A DNA stretch of 64,000 nucleotides from Yponomeuta sedellus (taxonomy: Eukaryota > Arthropoda > Insecta > Lepidoptera > Yponomeutidae). Shown one piece after another: positions 1 through 9,630 of this stretch (position 1 is its first letter; every line of letters begins with the position of its first letter). Under the pieces are notes generated by a model. It saw only the letters and a list, made by a program, of their open reading frames with translations. It was not told where the DNA came from and made no database searches. A program made the translations under genes and the position numbers. The stretch spans positions 9,219,975 to 9,283,974 of the forward strand of contig OW203731.1 in the NCBI GenBank assembly GCA_934045075.1. The letters run 5' to 3'.

Positions 1-334
1 GACCTGTATAAAACACAGCCCTGTCTAATGTCTGATTGACAGAAAATTTGTAACAATTACTTTTCCGTTCAAAGTCACAATTTTCTAGCTAGTTCTCCAG
101 CTTGAGAGTGAATTATTGGTTTTTTTACTTGAACACGGGACGAAGATGCAACCGTAGCCATTTTTAAAACACAATAGTAATAAATTATGTGAGCGAGATT
201 ATAATCGATAAACGCGGTCGATACGGACTCGTGACGACATGGGGACTGTGCGCGTGTGCGGGGCGACCCCGCCTCCGCGGCTTACCTCATGCCCCGATTG
301 CCATGTCGACCTGTCGTCAACAGTACGTAGACTC

Positions 335-645
335 TTGGCCTTGGGTTAAGCAACAGCAGGCGCGGTCAGGTGCTGGGTAGGTGAACATCCAGTGATTGCC
401 GCTAGTGGTATTTTCCGGAACGCTTCCGTGCTTCGCGAGGCACGTTAAGCCGTTGGTGCTGGCTGTCATGTCGTTACAGTCATGCCAGAGGCCTTATTGG
501 CCGCTTGAAAACTTCTGACAGTAAGAGCCGCCGCTGTCTTAGAATCCTCCGCAAACCCGGACGTGGTGGAGTATGGCTTTACCTTCCTGTGATGCAAGAA
601 GAGACCCGTGCCCCAGCAATGGGGACATAGGGTTGATATCAGACT
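335..645 (+). repeat. 5S-rRNA-headed SINE (lepidopteran type)
   Basis: From about 345 the sequence resembles the 3' half of 5S rRNA (GTTAAGCAAC, then GGTCAGGTGCTGGGTAGGTGA, the internal-promoter region). It runs into the lepidopteran block with CACGTTAAGCCGTTGGT at about 440-465 and ends with the 'cccggacg...gtggagtatggc...gacccgtgccccagcaatgggg' tail and GGTTGATATC near 645. Related copies lie at 12825-13045 (with the 5S head), 35228-35478 (5'-truncated) and 56636-56695 (tail only). The 5S resemblance is read by eye; the family name is not known to me. Confidence 0.65.
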
Positions 646-1330
646 CTTGGCCGCTATATTAAGAAATGCTAAAAAAACGCTAGGGTTTTTTATTTTCATG
701 GACTATGTCACTTTAATATTTGGTAGGCATTTGTGTAATAAAATAGAAAAAACTTTTTTTTCTTCTACTTTGACATATTATTCCTTTAATTGTTTTCAGC
801 AGTATAGAATGAACATAAAAGGAAAACTATCACGGCTAAGTAGTCTTTACAGGTTAGCGAGTAATATGCGACCAACTTTTAAAAGAAAAACTTCGAAAAA
901 ATTCCATTGAAAATTACTTAGACGAAGTTGTTGGATCGTAAAGCATGTGTAAAGCAGGTAAAAAAACCACTTCTACGGAACCCTACACTGCGCTTGGCGG
1001 GTTTTTTATCTCGTAAATTGCTAAGAAGGCCCTTAGAAATTTTGGATGTACAATTACAAAATTATTTTTCTTTCTTCACCAAGCCTTGATAAGAAGTTCC
1101 TGCGCAAAATTGCACGCTTCCAGACCCACAGGTTGAAGCTGAGCGTTGCCCGTTGCGTTGATTTTTTGTGGTGTTTGAGTTCCTGTGCAAAATTTCGCGC
1201 TTACCGACCCATTAATTTAAGCTATGCGTTGCTTGTTACCGGTATTTGGTCGGTTATACGGTAATTCACGTATGTTGGCTTTTCCTAGGCAACCTTGTAT
1301 CGCAAGCTGCAGATTGCATCGGGTCGGGAA
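646..1330. other. Unassigned AT-rich interval
   Basis: No coding signal. The stretch near 825-900 (atcacggctaag ... aaaagaaaaacttcg) resembles 17020-17080, so part of it is probably an old dispersed repeat. Confidence 0.4.
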
Positions 1331-1748
1331 ACCTTCGACTATTCTATAGATGCATCTTTGCATGAGCAGGATAGTTTCACGCTAGCAACCAGCGTGAAAG
1401 TAAACTCCTCGAGCGCCCAACCTCGGCCCAGCCGATGGGCGTCCTACGCTGCTGGGTTTGTCAGTTTGTGGACTCCACTCGACAACCTTTGGACCCCATC
1501 GACATCGATTCTACAGCATGTGACCAGCCCACTGTCACTTCTTTAAACCTTCGACTATTCTATAGATGCATCTTTGCATGAGCAGGATAGTTTCACGCTG
1601 GTTGCCAACCTCCTCGAGCGCCCAACCTCGGCCCAGCCGATGGGCGTTCTACGCTGCGTTTGTCAGTTTGTGGACTCCACTCGACAACCTTTGGACCCCA
1701 TCGACATCGATTCTACAGCATGTGACCAGCCCACTGTCACTTCTTTAT
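1331..1748. repeat. Two-copy tandem duplication, 216-bp period
   Basis: The block starting 'accttcgactattctatag' at 1331 recurs at 1547. Both copies continue through the same 'ctcgagcgcccaacctcggc' and 'gtgaccagcccactgtcac' segments. They differ by small indels near 1391-1405 against 1600-1612 and 1451 against 1655. The open frames here are by-products of the repeat. Confidence 0.85.
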
Positions 1749-2489
1749 AATACACACAGACACCCAAGTTATAAATAGCACCACTTGTTGTCTACCTACG
1801 GAACTTTTTGCAAAGTACATGAGGATTATGTTAAATCACTAGATTTTCTAAAACCAACTGAAAATATTTTAAGAAGTTAATAGAAACCTGGTCGGACCGA
1901 CAAATTTCAAGTAAGTTCCAGTATTAAGTAAATAAAGTCAATATAACTTTGATTGGTGCGTTATTTGTGGATTCATTTAGGGCCTCCGACATCAGCGATG
2001 CAAATGAGCATGACATCATGACGAAGCCACTGTGACACATGCCTACAACAAGGAATGAGGCGCCTTCACTAATTTCATTTGACAGTTGCAGCATTCTTAG
2101 CGAGCTTCAGAACTTAGTCAGCGGTGGCATTTTCCTACCCTGCGATGCCGGTCGCACGTTAAGCAGTTGAATTATGAATGGAAAACGTAATTACGGCCAT
2201 TGATGGCCGCGTGCCACTGCTGCTACAATAGCCCTTGTCTACAATTACGGCTTAATGGTCCCAGCCGAAATGTTGCCCGATATCGACACTAATTGTCCGC
2301 GGTTTCGAGCCTGCCTTAAACGCCCTGCGGGTATGCTTATTGTTCCGTACCATCGAAATTGCTTTATTCGATTTAATTTCAGAGTTGTCTATAGCGATCA
2401 CCTTAGTGGGCTTAGCCAGCAATAAAATCTGTACACAGACAGCCCTCTTCCAAAGGTAAATAAATATCTAACGAGATTATAATAAATAA
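1749..2489. other. Unassigned interval
   Basis: No gene, repeat family or palindrome recognised. Confidence 0.4.
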
Positions 2490-2676
2490 CTTCAACACAA
2501 CACAATCCTTTGACCTGGTTCCAAACTAGGATACCCTGTACTATGGTAACCAGGCAAGGACATCACAAACATAAAAACATACCCAGGGGCCGCCGCCGTA
2601 CGGCGGCCCCTAGCGGGAATCGAACCCACGTCCTCTGTCTTGGTAACCAAGCGCCTTAACGGCAAACGAGTCAGTT
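2490..2676 (-). repeat. tRNA-derived SINE, family B, minus orientation
   Basis: Read on the minus strand it begins with a tRNA-like head (B-box GGGTTCGATTCCCGC at about 2612-2626), followed by a GC hairpin (ggggccgccgccgtacggcgg, 2586-2607), a 'gatgtccttgcctggttacc' body and a 3' tail ending 'aggattgtgttgtgttg'. Related copies: 6480, 14649, 22797, 35486, 38590, 40215 and 46580. Confidence 0.75.
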
Positions 2677-4232
2677 GATTGCTAAATGAAACTGTCACTG
2701 GTGTAATTGCAAAGTGGTGACACCATTCACAAGCAATCATGCCTGCGGTAAATCAGCATAAATGCAGTATAGTAAGTAGCACGAAGTGCCTCTGGCGGAT
2801 TTCCTGCAGCGGCGCATTCCGCGCTCGCGCCTGACTCATGTCATGACGGACGGTAAATACATTCATTCATATTACCTAAACGTGTCAGGGACGTAGTTAA
2901 CCCTAACGACACCGTAGATTCTATTCACGCGAATTGACTGGAAAACTTTTAGTAATAGGTTTATTTATGTAGCCGTCCCACTGCTGGGCACAGTCCTTCT
3001 CTCAGAGAGCATTATAATAAATATTAATAATAGGACTGCAGTTAAGGATAACATCGCTAAAGATTACCTACTTTATTATTAAGACGGTAAAACCTCCGAT
3101 AATGGGGTACAGATGTTTAATAAGCAGAATGAAAAAGCTGTTCGGGCTATAAGATCGAATTAATTCTTACAGAGATGCGAGAAATTCCCGGCAAATACTA
3201 TCAGCCACATCATACATGGCCATGAAAGTGTGAATCGTGCAAGACAATCTTTGCCCAACTGCAACTCAATGCCATGAACACATGTAAATATTGGAAGATG
3301 ATTCACACGCGGAAAACTGCATGAATGCGTTACTACAGAATCAGTTAAGTAAGAGTAAACAATGGTGACTCATTGCCAACACTGATTGATAAATATATGT
3401 AAGTAATTAATAAAACATTACGAATACTACAATTATTTTATTCAGCTACTTATAGTTAATAAAAGATGACTCATAAATGGAGAATTATGGCGCCACCTGT
3501 AATTTAAAAGGTGGTGAAGCACGGCTGTCTTGAGGGCCATGGAATATTGTCCTTGAGAAACTCTATGCAAGCCAGGCTGTGTATAGTTAAGAACCGAGGT
3601 ATAACTACAGAAAATCAACAATAAAAGTACTTGGAAAACAGTGCACGAATTGGTCAATGTCGTTGAATCTCATGTCCTCACAGTACTAACTACCAACTAC
3701 GCAGCGGAGTCAGTTCTAATACATACACATACAATAAGAGAACTAAAGATGTTGACATCTTTAACTTATCTAAGGCAGGGTCCAAGGGTCAAATACGAGT
3801 AATAGAAATTCTCACTAGATACTAGCGACTATTACTAGGGCTCCAATTGGGCTCTGGACGAGAAACTGGAACTTGCTAATTTATATGCTTTTATTTCATT
3901 CCGTCGAAACGAAAGCCGTCGGTTTTCGTTTTGAGGGTTTCACTGGATGGATGCCTATTGCCTAAGTGCCAATGAGCCTCATTATTGTAATTTTAAAGGA
4001 AATATTAAGGTACAACTGATACTTGGTTGTTGGCTAGGTGGATATACCCGTCTCGGAGACCCGCCGTAAGTGGTGAAGTGCCTGTTTGTACGACTCTCCT
4101 TTCCAGTGATTTCATTTTGGACCCCAAGATTGTTTTCATAATCGTAGGGCAGGAGGATAGAGGTAATATCTATTTACACTCACAGGCCAACACCGACATT
4201 GTGAAAATTAGCAGAACCGTATTTATGATAGT
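2677..4232. other. Unassigned intron sequence
   Basis: No feature supported. Short open frames (for example 3442-3657 on the minus strand) show no domain or codon pattern I recognise. Confidence 0.4.
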
Positions 4233-4246
4233 ATCATTATTATATT

Positions 4247-4594
4247 ACACAATTTTTTTTATTTTTAATGCACTAACCCGTGCTAAGGAACAAATTTAAA
4301 AACCTATTTAGAGGCTAAAAATTTCACCCATGCCGGGATTCGAACCCGCAACCTCTGGCTATCCGTGCCAGCGCTCTACCAATTGAGCAATGAATGAATG
4401 AGAATTTAAGTAATGCAATTTGCTTAAGTCAGATGTCGCTGCCTGTACGTAATACAGAGAATAGTGTAAAGAGGTTCGAAATTTCACTGATGCCGTGAGT
4501 CGCTCAATTGGTAGAGCGCTGGCACGGATAGCCAGAGGTTGCGGGTTCGAATCCCGGCATGGGTGAAATTTTTAGCCTCTAAATAGGTTTTTAA
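4247..4594 (+). repeat. Fold-back tRNA-headed SINE (family A) with 14-bp target duplication
   Basis: An inverted tRNA-like head (about 4320-4386) and a direct one (4500-4570) flank a body containing 'gatgtcgctgcctgtacgt'. The direct head has A-box-like GCTCAATTGGTAGAGC and B-box GGGTTCGAATCCC. The element is bounded by an exact 14-bp direct repeat, atcattattatatt, at 4233-4246 and 4595-4608. The right end is 'ctaaataggtttttaa'. The heads fold as a cloverleaf but lack the usual U before the anticodon, so this is not a working tRNA gene. Confidence 0.85.
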
Positions 4595-4608
4595 ATCATT
4601 ATTATATT

Positions 4609-5804
4609 CAAGAGAAGGCCGGGCAGGAGAAGGATATCATGGATGTACTCGTATAACATCAAAGAGTGGACCGGTGTTAAAGTCGCAAAGGTTTTGTTCA
4701 GAATTGAACTGAACAGAGACCGCTGTAAAGAGCTGAATGCCAACCTCCAGCGATGGAGAGGCAGTTTAAGAAGAATTATATTCAATGCACCTACGTCCCT
4801 TCTTCTCAGCGGTATAGTTTTAGATCCCGAAACTGTATTACTAATCGCAGCGACCGGGCGGACGAGGAGTTATTTGGTACATACTTTTACTATGGTCATA
4901 CACCACAATTACAAAAAAGTGTTCACATTTCTTCACGCTCTACAATGTTAAATATAAAATTTATCTACATAGCATAAATTTAATATTTTCATATAAAAAT
5001 ATTCAATTATACATATAAAAATATTTTATTTATTCTTTACACGCTGTTTTAATAAAATAAGTAAATATGTTTTTATTCATTTGATAGATATAGTCATGTT
5101 ATTCTATTTACTTACTAGCTTTAACGAATTCCCGGGACATTTAAGTATCTTATGTCTCAATTCTAATATTAGTTTATCTATGCGCTAAGTTTTATGAAAA
5201 TTCGTTCAGCCGTCGTTACGTACTTCGTGGATTTATACGTTATACGAGAAATACGTGTGCCAGCGGTAGGTAACGTTGGAGCCAATCAGCGGGCCGTAGA
5301 GGAAGTGCCAACCATTCGTATTTATGGGGTTATGGTCAATATTTGGTTTTCAACGACATAAAGACTAAAAAAAATTAATTAATTTATATTTTTAATTGTT
5401 TATTTTTAGTACTTCAAAGCTGGTGGGTGACTTATTAAAGCATTTGGACTTATCGAGTGTCCGAAAACTTGTATAAAACCAGAAATTTATTTTTTTGTAG
5501 TTAGAATCGACGATTTCACTCAATCTGTTGATTGTGAGTTTACAACACCACAGCACTTACTTACGTCAAAATGAAAATTATTAATTGTTTTTTTACCTAA
5601 CGGAAATTTGCGTTTTTCACTTGTTTACTGATAATTTCTTTATATTCGCTCTAAAGCACTACAAAGTTTATCAGTTTTCTTCAAGATTGAGTCGTGGATA
5701 ACATTGGATTGCATAAATGTCTGTAAATTTGTAGGTTCTGACAATTTATGAGACAACGTGTGCTGCTGCGTTGTGAACATTATGTGAAGTCACTTGGTGC
5801 TTGG
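4609..5804. other. Interval with an old RTE-like tail
   Basis: At about 5113-5240 'actagctttaacgaattcccg...cgttcagccgtcgttacgtac' resembles the 3' tails of lepidopteran RTE-type LINEs. A good splice donor (CTTG|GTAAGTATC) at 5804/5805 may end a non-coding exon that splices to the THAP remnant at 5893. Nothing else is recognised. Confidence 0.35.
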
Positions 5805-5892
5805 TAAGTATCAAACCACAGTAGATTTTCTGAAATGCACAATCACAATTGCTGAAAGTAAGCATACAAGTAACCTAACCTTGTTATTACAG

Positions 5893-6135
5893 GAACGATA
5901 GCAGCACGTAACAGGCATAACAGATGTTGTGTTATGGGATGTAGATCGACAACACAATTATATATGTTCCCCCGTGAGAGCGCACTACGCTCTTCGTGGA
6001 TAAACATTATTGAATTAAAAGATCAGTCGCCATAGAAAAATATGCCGCCTCAACTTTGAAGACAGGTACATACAAGGAGAATAAGGAGATGGCTCCAGGT
6101 TGCGTTATGCAGTACCTACTTTATTCAAGAGAGAA
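5893..6135 (+). pseudogene. THAP zinc-finger domain remnant, exon 1
   Basis: After an acceptor (ttattacag|GAACG) the frame reads a THAP signature: CCVMGC (C-X4-C type start), the conserved FP in YMFPRE, and the Trp of SSWINII. The frame then shifts near 6030 and the second half follows in another frame, with CRLNFEDRYIQGE (the usual C-X2-H is C-X2-N), an in-frame TAA at 6082-6084, and LRYAVPTLF at 6100-6126, the segment that typically follows a THAP domain. No in-frame ATG precedes the first Cys; the upstream frame meets a TGA. THAP domains are DNA-binding zinc fingers found in chromatin proteins and P-element-type transposases. Frameshift, stop and the lost His argue for a pseudogene. Downstream exons at 6280 and 7561 fit the same locus. 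Confidence 0.55.
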
Positions 6136-6279
6136 GAAATTCTTACATGAGTGCCTTCACATGCAATCACAGTTTGTAAGTAGGTACCTATTTAAGCTCC
6201 AATCACTCTGTTCCACTGGGCCACGTGTGGTACTATAGGTAGTTAAATTGGTGTGTTTGAAGGACAATTGCTTTTTCAG

Positions 6280-6360
6280 GCAATGAAGCTGTGTTAGTGC
6301 CCCAGTACTCGCAGCTTTCACATGAAGCTGAATCAGAGAAGGCCATGGCTTCCTATGAAG
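6280..6360 (+). pseudogene. Probable downstream exon of the THAP remnant
   Basis: Bounded by acceptor ctttttcag|GC and donor GAAG|GTATGG. The 81 nt read as 2 nt, 26 open codons (NEAVLVPQYSQLSHEAESEK...) and 1 nt, so both introns are consistent with the exon at 7561. No domain is recognised. The exon is supported only by splice signals, phase and its position after the THAP module; it could be chance. Confidence 0.4.
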
Positions 6361-6479
6361 GTATGGATCTCTTGTGTACTTACTTGAGTGCCATCCGGGT
6401 GACTAGTCTAGGGACTAGGATGGTTTGATAGTCTGAACGTTATAAAGGAATATTCCTTTAAGATATTGTGAGTTTTAGA

Positions 6480-6680
6480 CGACCTCTGTGGCGCAGCAGT
6501 AGCATATCTGCCTACAGTGCAAGAGGTCCCGAGTTCGAACCCATAAAAACTCCAGGTCTAAGATGTTTACATGTTTGTGATGTTGTTGTTACTGGTTCCC
6601 CACGACACAGGTTATCTTAGTGTTTGGCCAGAAGCAATGTATGTGCCTGTATATTAATGTTATGTTATTGGAACTCCAAT
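6480..6680 (+). repeat. tRNA-headed SINE, family B variant
   Basis: The head 'gacctctgtggcgcagcag' and the B-box-like GAGTTCGAACCC are followed by 'gatgtttacatgtttgtgat' and the 'actggttccccacgacacag' body. It resembles the minus-strand copy at 40215-40410. Confidence 0.65.
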
Positions 6681-7560
6681 AAAATTGGTGTTAATATCAA
6701 ACTGCAAAATACTTTTTGCTATCAGTAGTGCCATATTAAGTCCTAAGACACAAAAAAGAAATACAATGCAAGAAAATACATGCATAAAGGCGAGCTTATC
6801 TCTGTAAGAGATTTCTTCCAGCAAACCTTAGGGAGTCGGAGTGGAGATGTGTAAACGGGCCTATCAAGGAGCTAAGATATCGACAGATAATGCTCTCTCA
6901 ACCGTTTCCTGAAAGTACTGAATGACGGGTTAGCACGAATACTCTGCATTCCACAGCCTGACCGAATGGACTGAAAAGGAATCCCCGTAGGCTCCAGTTC
7001 TTTTATAATGTTTTGGTTGTTTTTTGGCTTTAATAAAAAAATTGTACAGTGTGTTAGCTTTTAGAATATACCTCGGCTACTATCGGATAGAATCGGATAT
7101 ATTTGCGTAATAGAAATATCGGAACTTAATAAGAAAAGTTTTATACAGAGCAGGAAGTAGTATTACACTCGTGTGCTTTTGGCGGAAACCAAAGCCTAGA
7201 GCCCGAGGTATATACTAAAAGCTAACAGACTGTATGCAGTTAAAATGGTAGATATGCCTAACACTATGCACTATTGTGATTATTCATAACAGCTGAAGGC
7301 AACACGTAAATACAAATCAACTTTACATTACCTTCATATCATTCCAAATGGGTAAAATTATACTTTGTTGCTTTATGGTTGTATTAGCAAGTATCGTAGG
7401 TATTTAATTAGATATCTTAGCTTTGCAGTTTCGTTTAGAATTTGTTTAGATATTGTTACACACAGTTGATTCAAGTTTTAATCCCTGCCATTAAACAAAG
7501 AGGGATATTATAAAGGTTATAATTAAATAGTAACTAATTCATTTTGTTTTGAATTTACAG
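6681..7560. other. Unassigned interval
   Basis: No coding or repeat signal recognised. It ends in an acceptor (gaatttacag) at 7560. Confidence 0.35.
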
Positions 7561-7658
7561 ACACTTCTGCTGCTGAACCAAGCCACTCGGTAGATATCCC
7601 ATCTGCCTCAAGCTTGGAGCATCAATGTGAGGTCAACATTGGCGACATGTCATGGTAA
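7561..7658 (+). pseudogene. Probable terminal exon of the THAP remnant
   Basis: Acceptor gaatttacag|AC, then 2 nt plus 31 open codons (TSAAEPSHSVDIPSASS...) to a TAA at 7656-7658. Its phase accepts the single G left by the exon ending at 6360. It is short, rich in Ser and Glu, with no known fold. The evidence is phase and splice consensus only. Confidence 0.4.
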
Positions 7659-7694
7659 CAGCAGATTCCTACCTCTTTAACTGGTAATTTTATT

Positions 7695-7886
7695 ATATTC
7701 TTTTTTATTCACAAACCCGTGCTCAGGACAGTTTTAAAAAAACTACTTAGAGGCTAAAAATTCCACCCATGCCGGGACTCGAACCCGCGACCTCTAGCTA
7801 ACCCTGCCAGAATAAAAAGGATGGTTAGCCAGAGATTGCAGGTTTGAGTCCCGGCATGGTTGGAATGTTTAACCTCTAAATAGGTT
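7695..7886 (+). repeat. Fold-back tRNA-headed SINE (family A), old copy, 13-bp target duplication
   Basis: Left: an inverted head, cacccatgccgggactcgaac, at about 7767. Right: a decayed direct head ending 'gtcccggcatggttgg'. Both are joined by a very short middle, so the body is missing. An exact 13-bp duplication, tggtaattttatt, lies at 7682-7694 and 7887-7899. The left end carries the family's 'aacccgtgctcagg' tail in inverted orientation, as in the copy at 4247. Confidence 0.75.
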
Positions 7887-8010
7887 TGGTAATTTTATTT
7901 TATTGCACTAACACATCTTAGGAGGAAAAAATTAAGATTTAATGTGAATCTTCTGGGGTGGCGGTCAATTAACTAGGGTGGAACCAAAGTGATTGATACA
8001 AACTACTCGG

Positions 8011-8293
8011 TTCCACTGGTAATTCCACATAGAACCATTTTAGTAAGTTTGTGGTTTCCGTACTCAGCCTCATAGTTGGGCCAGCAGGGCTGTGAGGTCA
8101 CTCCAGCCATCCAATTTCTTTCGTGAAAGCCATTGGTGCACCAATACATAAATAAATAAGTATAAAAAGGTGTAAATTATAACCAGAACAAATCAAAGCA
8201 CACCACAACTATTCAGCAAAAGTAATGCCATCAGGTGCTCTAATTCCTTTAACTTGATTTGAGCACTTTCAAACTAAGATTGTCTCATCATAT
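8011..8293. repeat. Unnamed repeat, copy 1 (left of the gypsy element)
   Basis: It shares 'cctcatagttgggccagca', 'aaagccattggtgca' and 'gcactttcaaactaagatt' in the same order with 12382-13305. The two copies flank the gypsy insertion and were probably a tandem pair before it; the second copy carries extra DNA including a 5S-headed SINE. Confidence 0.7.
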
Positions 8294-8779
8294 TGTTACG
8301 GGCTAGGGTTCTGGATTTGGATGTAAAACGCCAATGACAACTTCTTAGGATTTATTCACGCCGGGTCTGGTCTGCAGGTCTTCACGACACGAAGTCCACA
8401 CGTAGATTCCAATCGCAGGTCCAATCGAAGTCCAATAGTATCGCTGAGGTCGTAGGTTATCGCTCGTATCGCAGGTATGTTCGCTCGATGTTCACTCTTC
8501 GCTATTCCAAACGGAACTGACAGCGCGCCGCGGCGGCCGCTATTTATATCCGCCGGCCAGGGTTCTAGAACATTCCCGTAACTATGTACCTACACTCGGT
8601 ACACGCGGCAAGGTCGCTCGAACAGTTACTCATTTAAAGAGTTTTGAACCTTACTCTAGTGGACATACGAGTCATTATTGCTTGCAACGTTTATTGTTTA
8701 CTAAAACGCAGCATGCGGCGACTATTCGATAGGCTTCCAGAAGGCTCTATTCTAGATGGTTCGGGATAGGACCGCGACA
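8294..8779 (-). repeat. 3' LTR of gypsy-type element
   Basis: A 486-bp repeat, also at 11884-12369, starting TGTTACGGG and ending CCGCGACA on the plus strand. The element is transcribed on the minus strand, so this is the 3' LTR. About three substitutions separate the two copies by eye (for example ccggg/cagg near 8357 and cgtaga/cgttga near 8402). A polypurine tract (GAGAGGGGAGCA, minus strand) abuts it at 8781-8793. TATA-like ATATAAATA lies at 8541-8549 (minus strand). Confidence 0.92.
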
Positions 8780-8818
8780 CTGCTCCCCTCTCAGAGATGC
8801 TCGTCCCGAGCATCTTCA

Positions 8819-9055
8819 TTACTGCCGTGATAAGAAGCTAAGCGGTCGATGTGAACCACTTTTTTGTGCACCTCTTGGCTGCCGTTGAATTCGGTACGTC
8901 ACGTCATTTAACCGAGTTACCACTTTGTACGGTCCCTCCCATCTTGTCTGCAATTTCGGAGATTTTCCTTTTCGTCGAGTTACATTGTGAAGCCAGACTA
9001 GTGCTCTTTCTTCGAAGCCGCTTGTATTTGCTCGGCGGTCATACCTAGTCTTCAT
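8819..9055 (-). pseudogene. Integrase C-terminal piece (GPY/F domain), frameshifted
   Basis: It reads RANTSGFEE..., then WEGPYKVVTRLNDVTYRI, the GPY/F module that ends many Ty3/gypsy integrases. It is out of frame with the integrase core at 9052-9594: a one-base gain in the A-run at about 9055 puts a stop after the core. It ends at a TAA-type stop near 8819, close to the polypurine tract. This is an inactivating break of an old coding sequence, not a separate gene. Confidence 0.8.
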
Positions 9056-9594
9056 TTTTCACTCGACTCCAATCCGTTTTCCCGTACTATGGCATGAATC
9101 TCTCGCATTTTCTCACGTAACTCGGAAATGTAGTCGTGTAGAGAACGTGAGTCGTCAGGAGGGCCTCCAGTCAACAGATCTACTGGTATTCTCAGTTCTC
9201 GGCCAAAATTTACACGCGCCGGGGTTACCTTCGTGCTTTCATGTTCTGCAGTTCGGTAGGCCAGAAGAAATGGCGGTATGTATTTGTCCCAGTCTCTCTG
9301 GTGCCTGTCAACGACTTTTGCTAAATGTCTCTCAAGTGTTTGGTTAAATCTTTCTACCATGCCCTCAGATTGAGGATGATATGGGGTGTTCCTAGTCTTA
9401 TGCATTCCCAATATTTTACAGACTTCTTGAAATACTTGAGACTCAAAGTTCCTGCCTTGGTCGGAGTGTATTTCCAAGGGCACACCAAACCGGCAAACTA
9501 CTTCCTCAAACAACTTGGAGGCAACAGTCGTGGCTTCTTGATTGGGTATGGCGAATACCTCTGGCCATTTAGTGAAGTAATCCATAACTACCAT
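9052..9594 (-). pseudogene. Gypsy integrase catalytic core
   Basis: The frame continues that of the Gag-integrase ORF but is cut off from it by a TGA at 9631-9633 (a Gly codon position by context). It contains YFTKWPEV, the second catalytic Asp in HSDQGRNF and the Glu in GMVERFNQ, 35 residues apart as in the DD35E core. The first catalytic Asp sits just upstream in the preceding ORF (AVDVA). The integrase would insert element DNA into the genome; here it is split by one stop and one frameshift, so it is dead as it stands. Confidence 0.88.
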
Positions 9595-9630
9595 GAAATA
9601 CTTATTTCCTGATTCCGTTACTGGGAACGG

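Noticed and set aside
1295..1778. Two similar open frames suggesting a gene duplication
   Set aside because: They are the two copies of a tandem repeat; the frames differ at both ends and no protein family is evident.
4320..4390. tRNA genes at the family A heads (and at 4500, 25638, 37438, 37750, 38007, 38308, 49156, 49313)
   Set aside because: They fold as tRNA but lack U33, occur in many copies joined to a shared body, and are part of SINEs.
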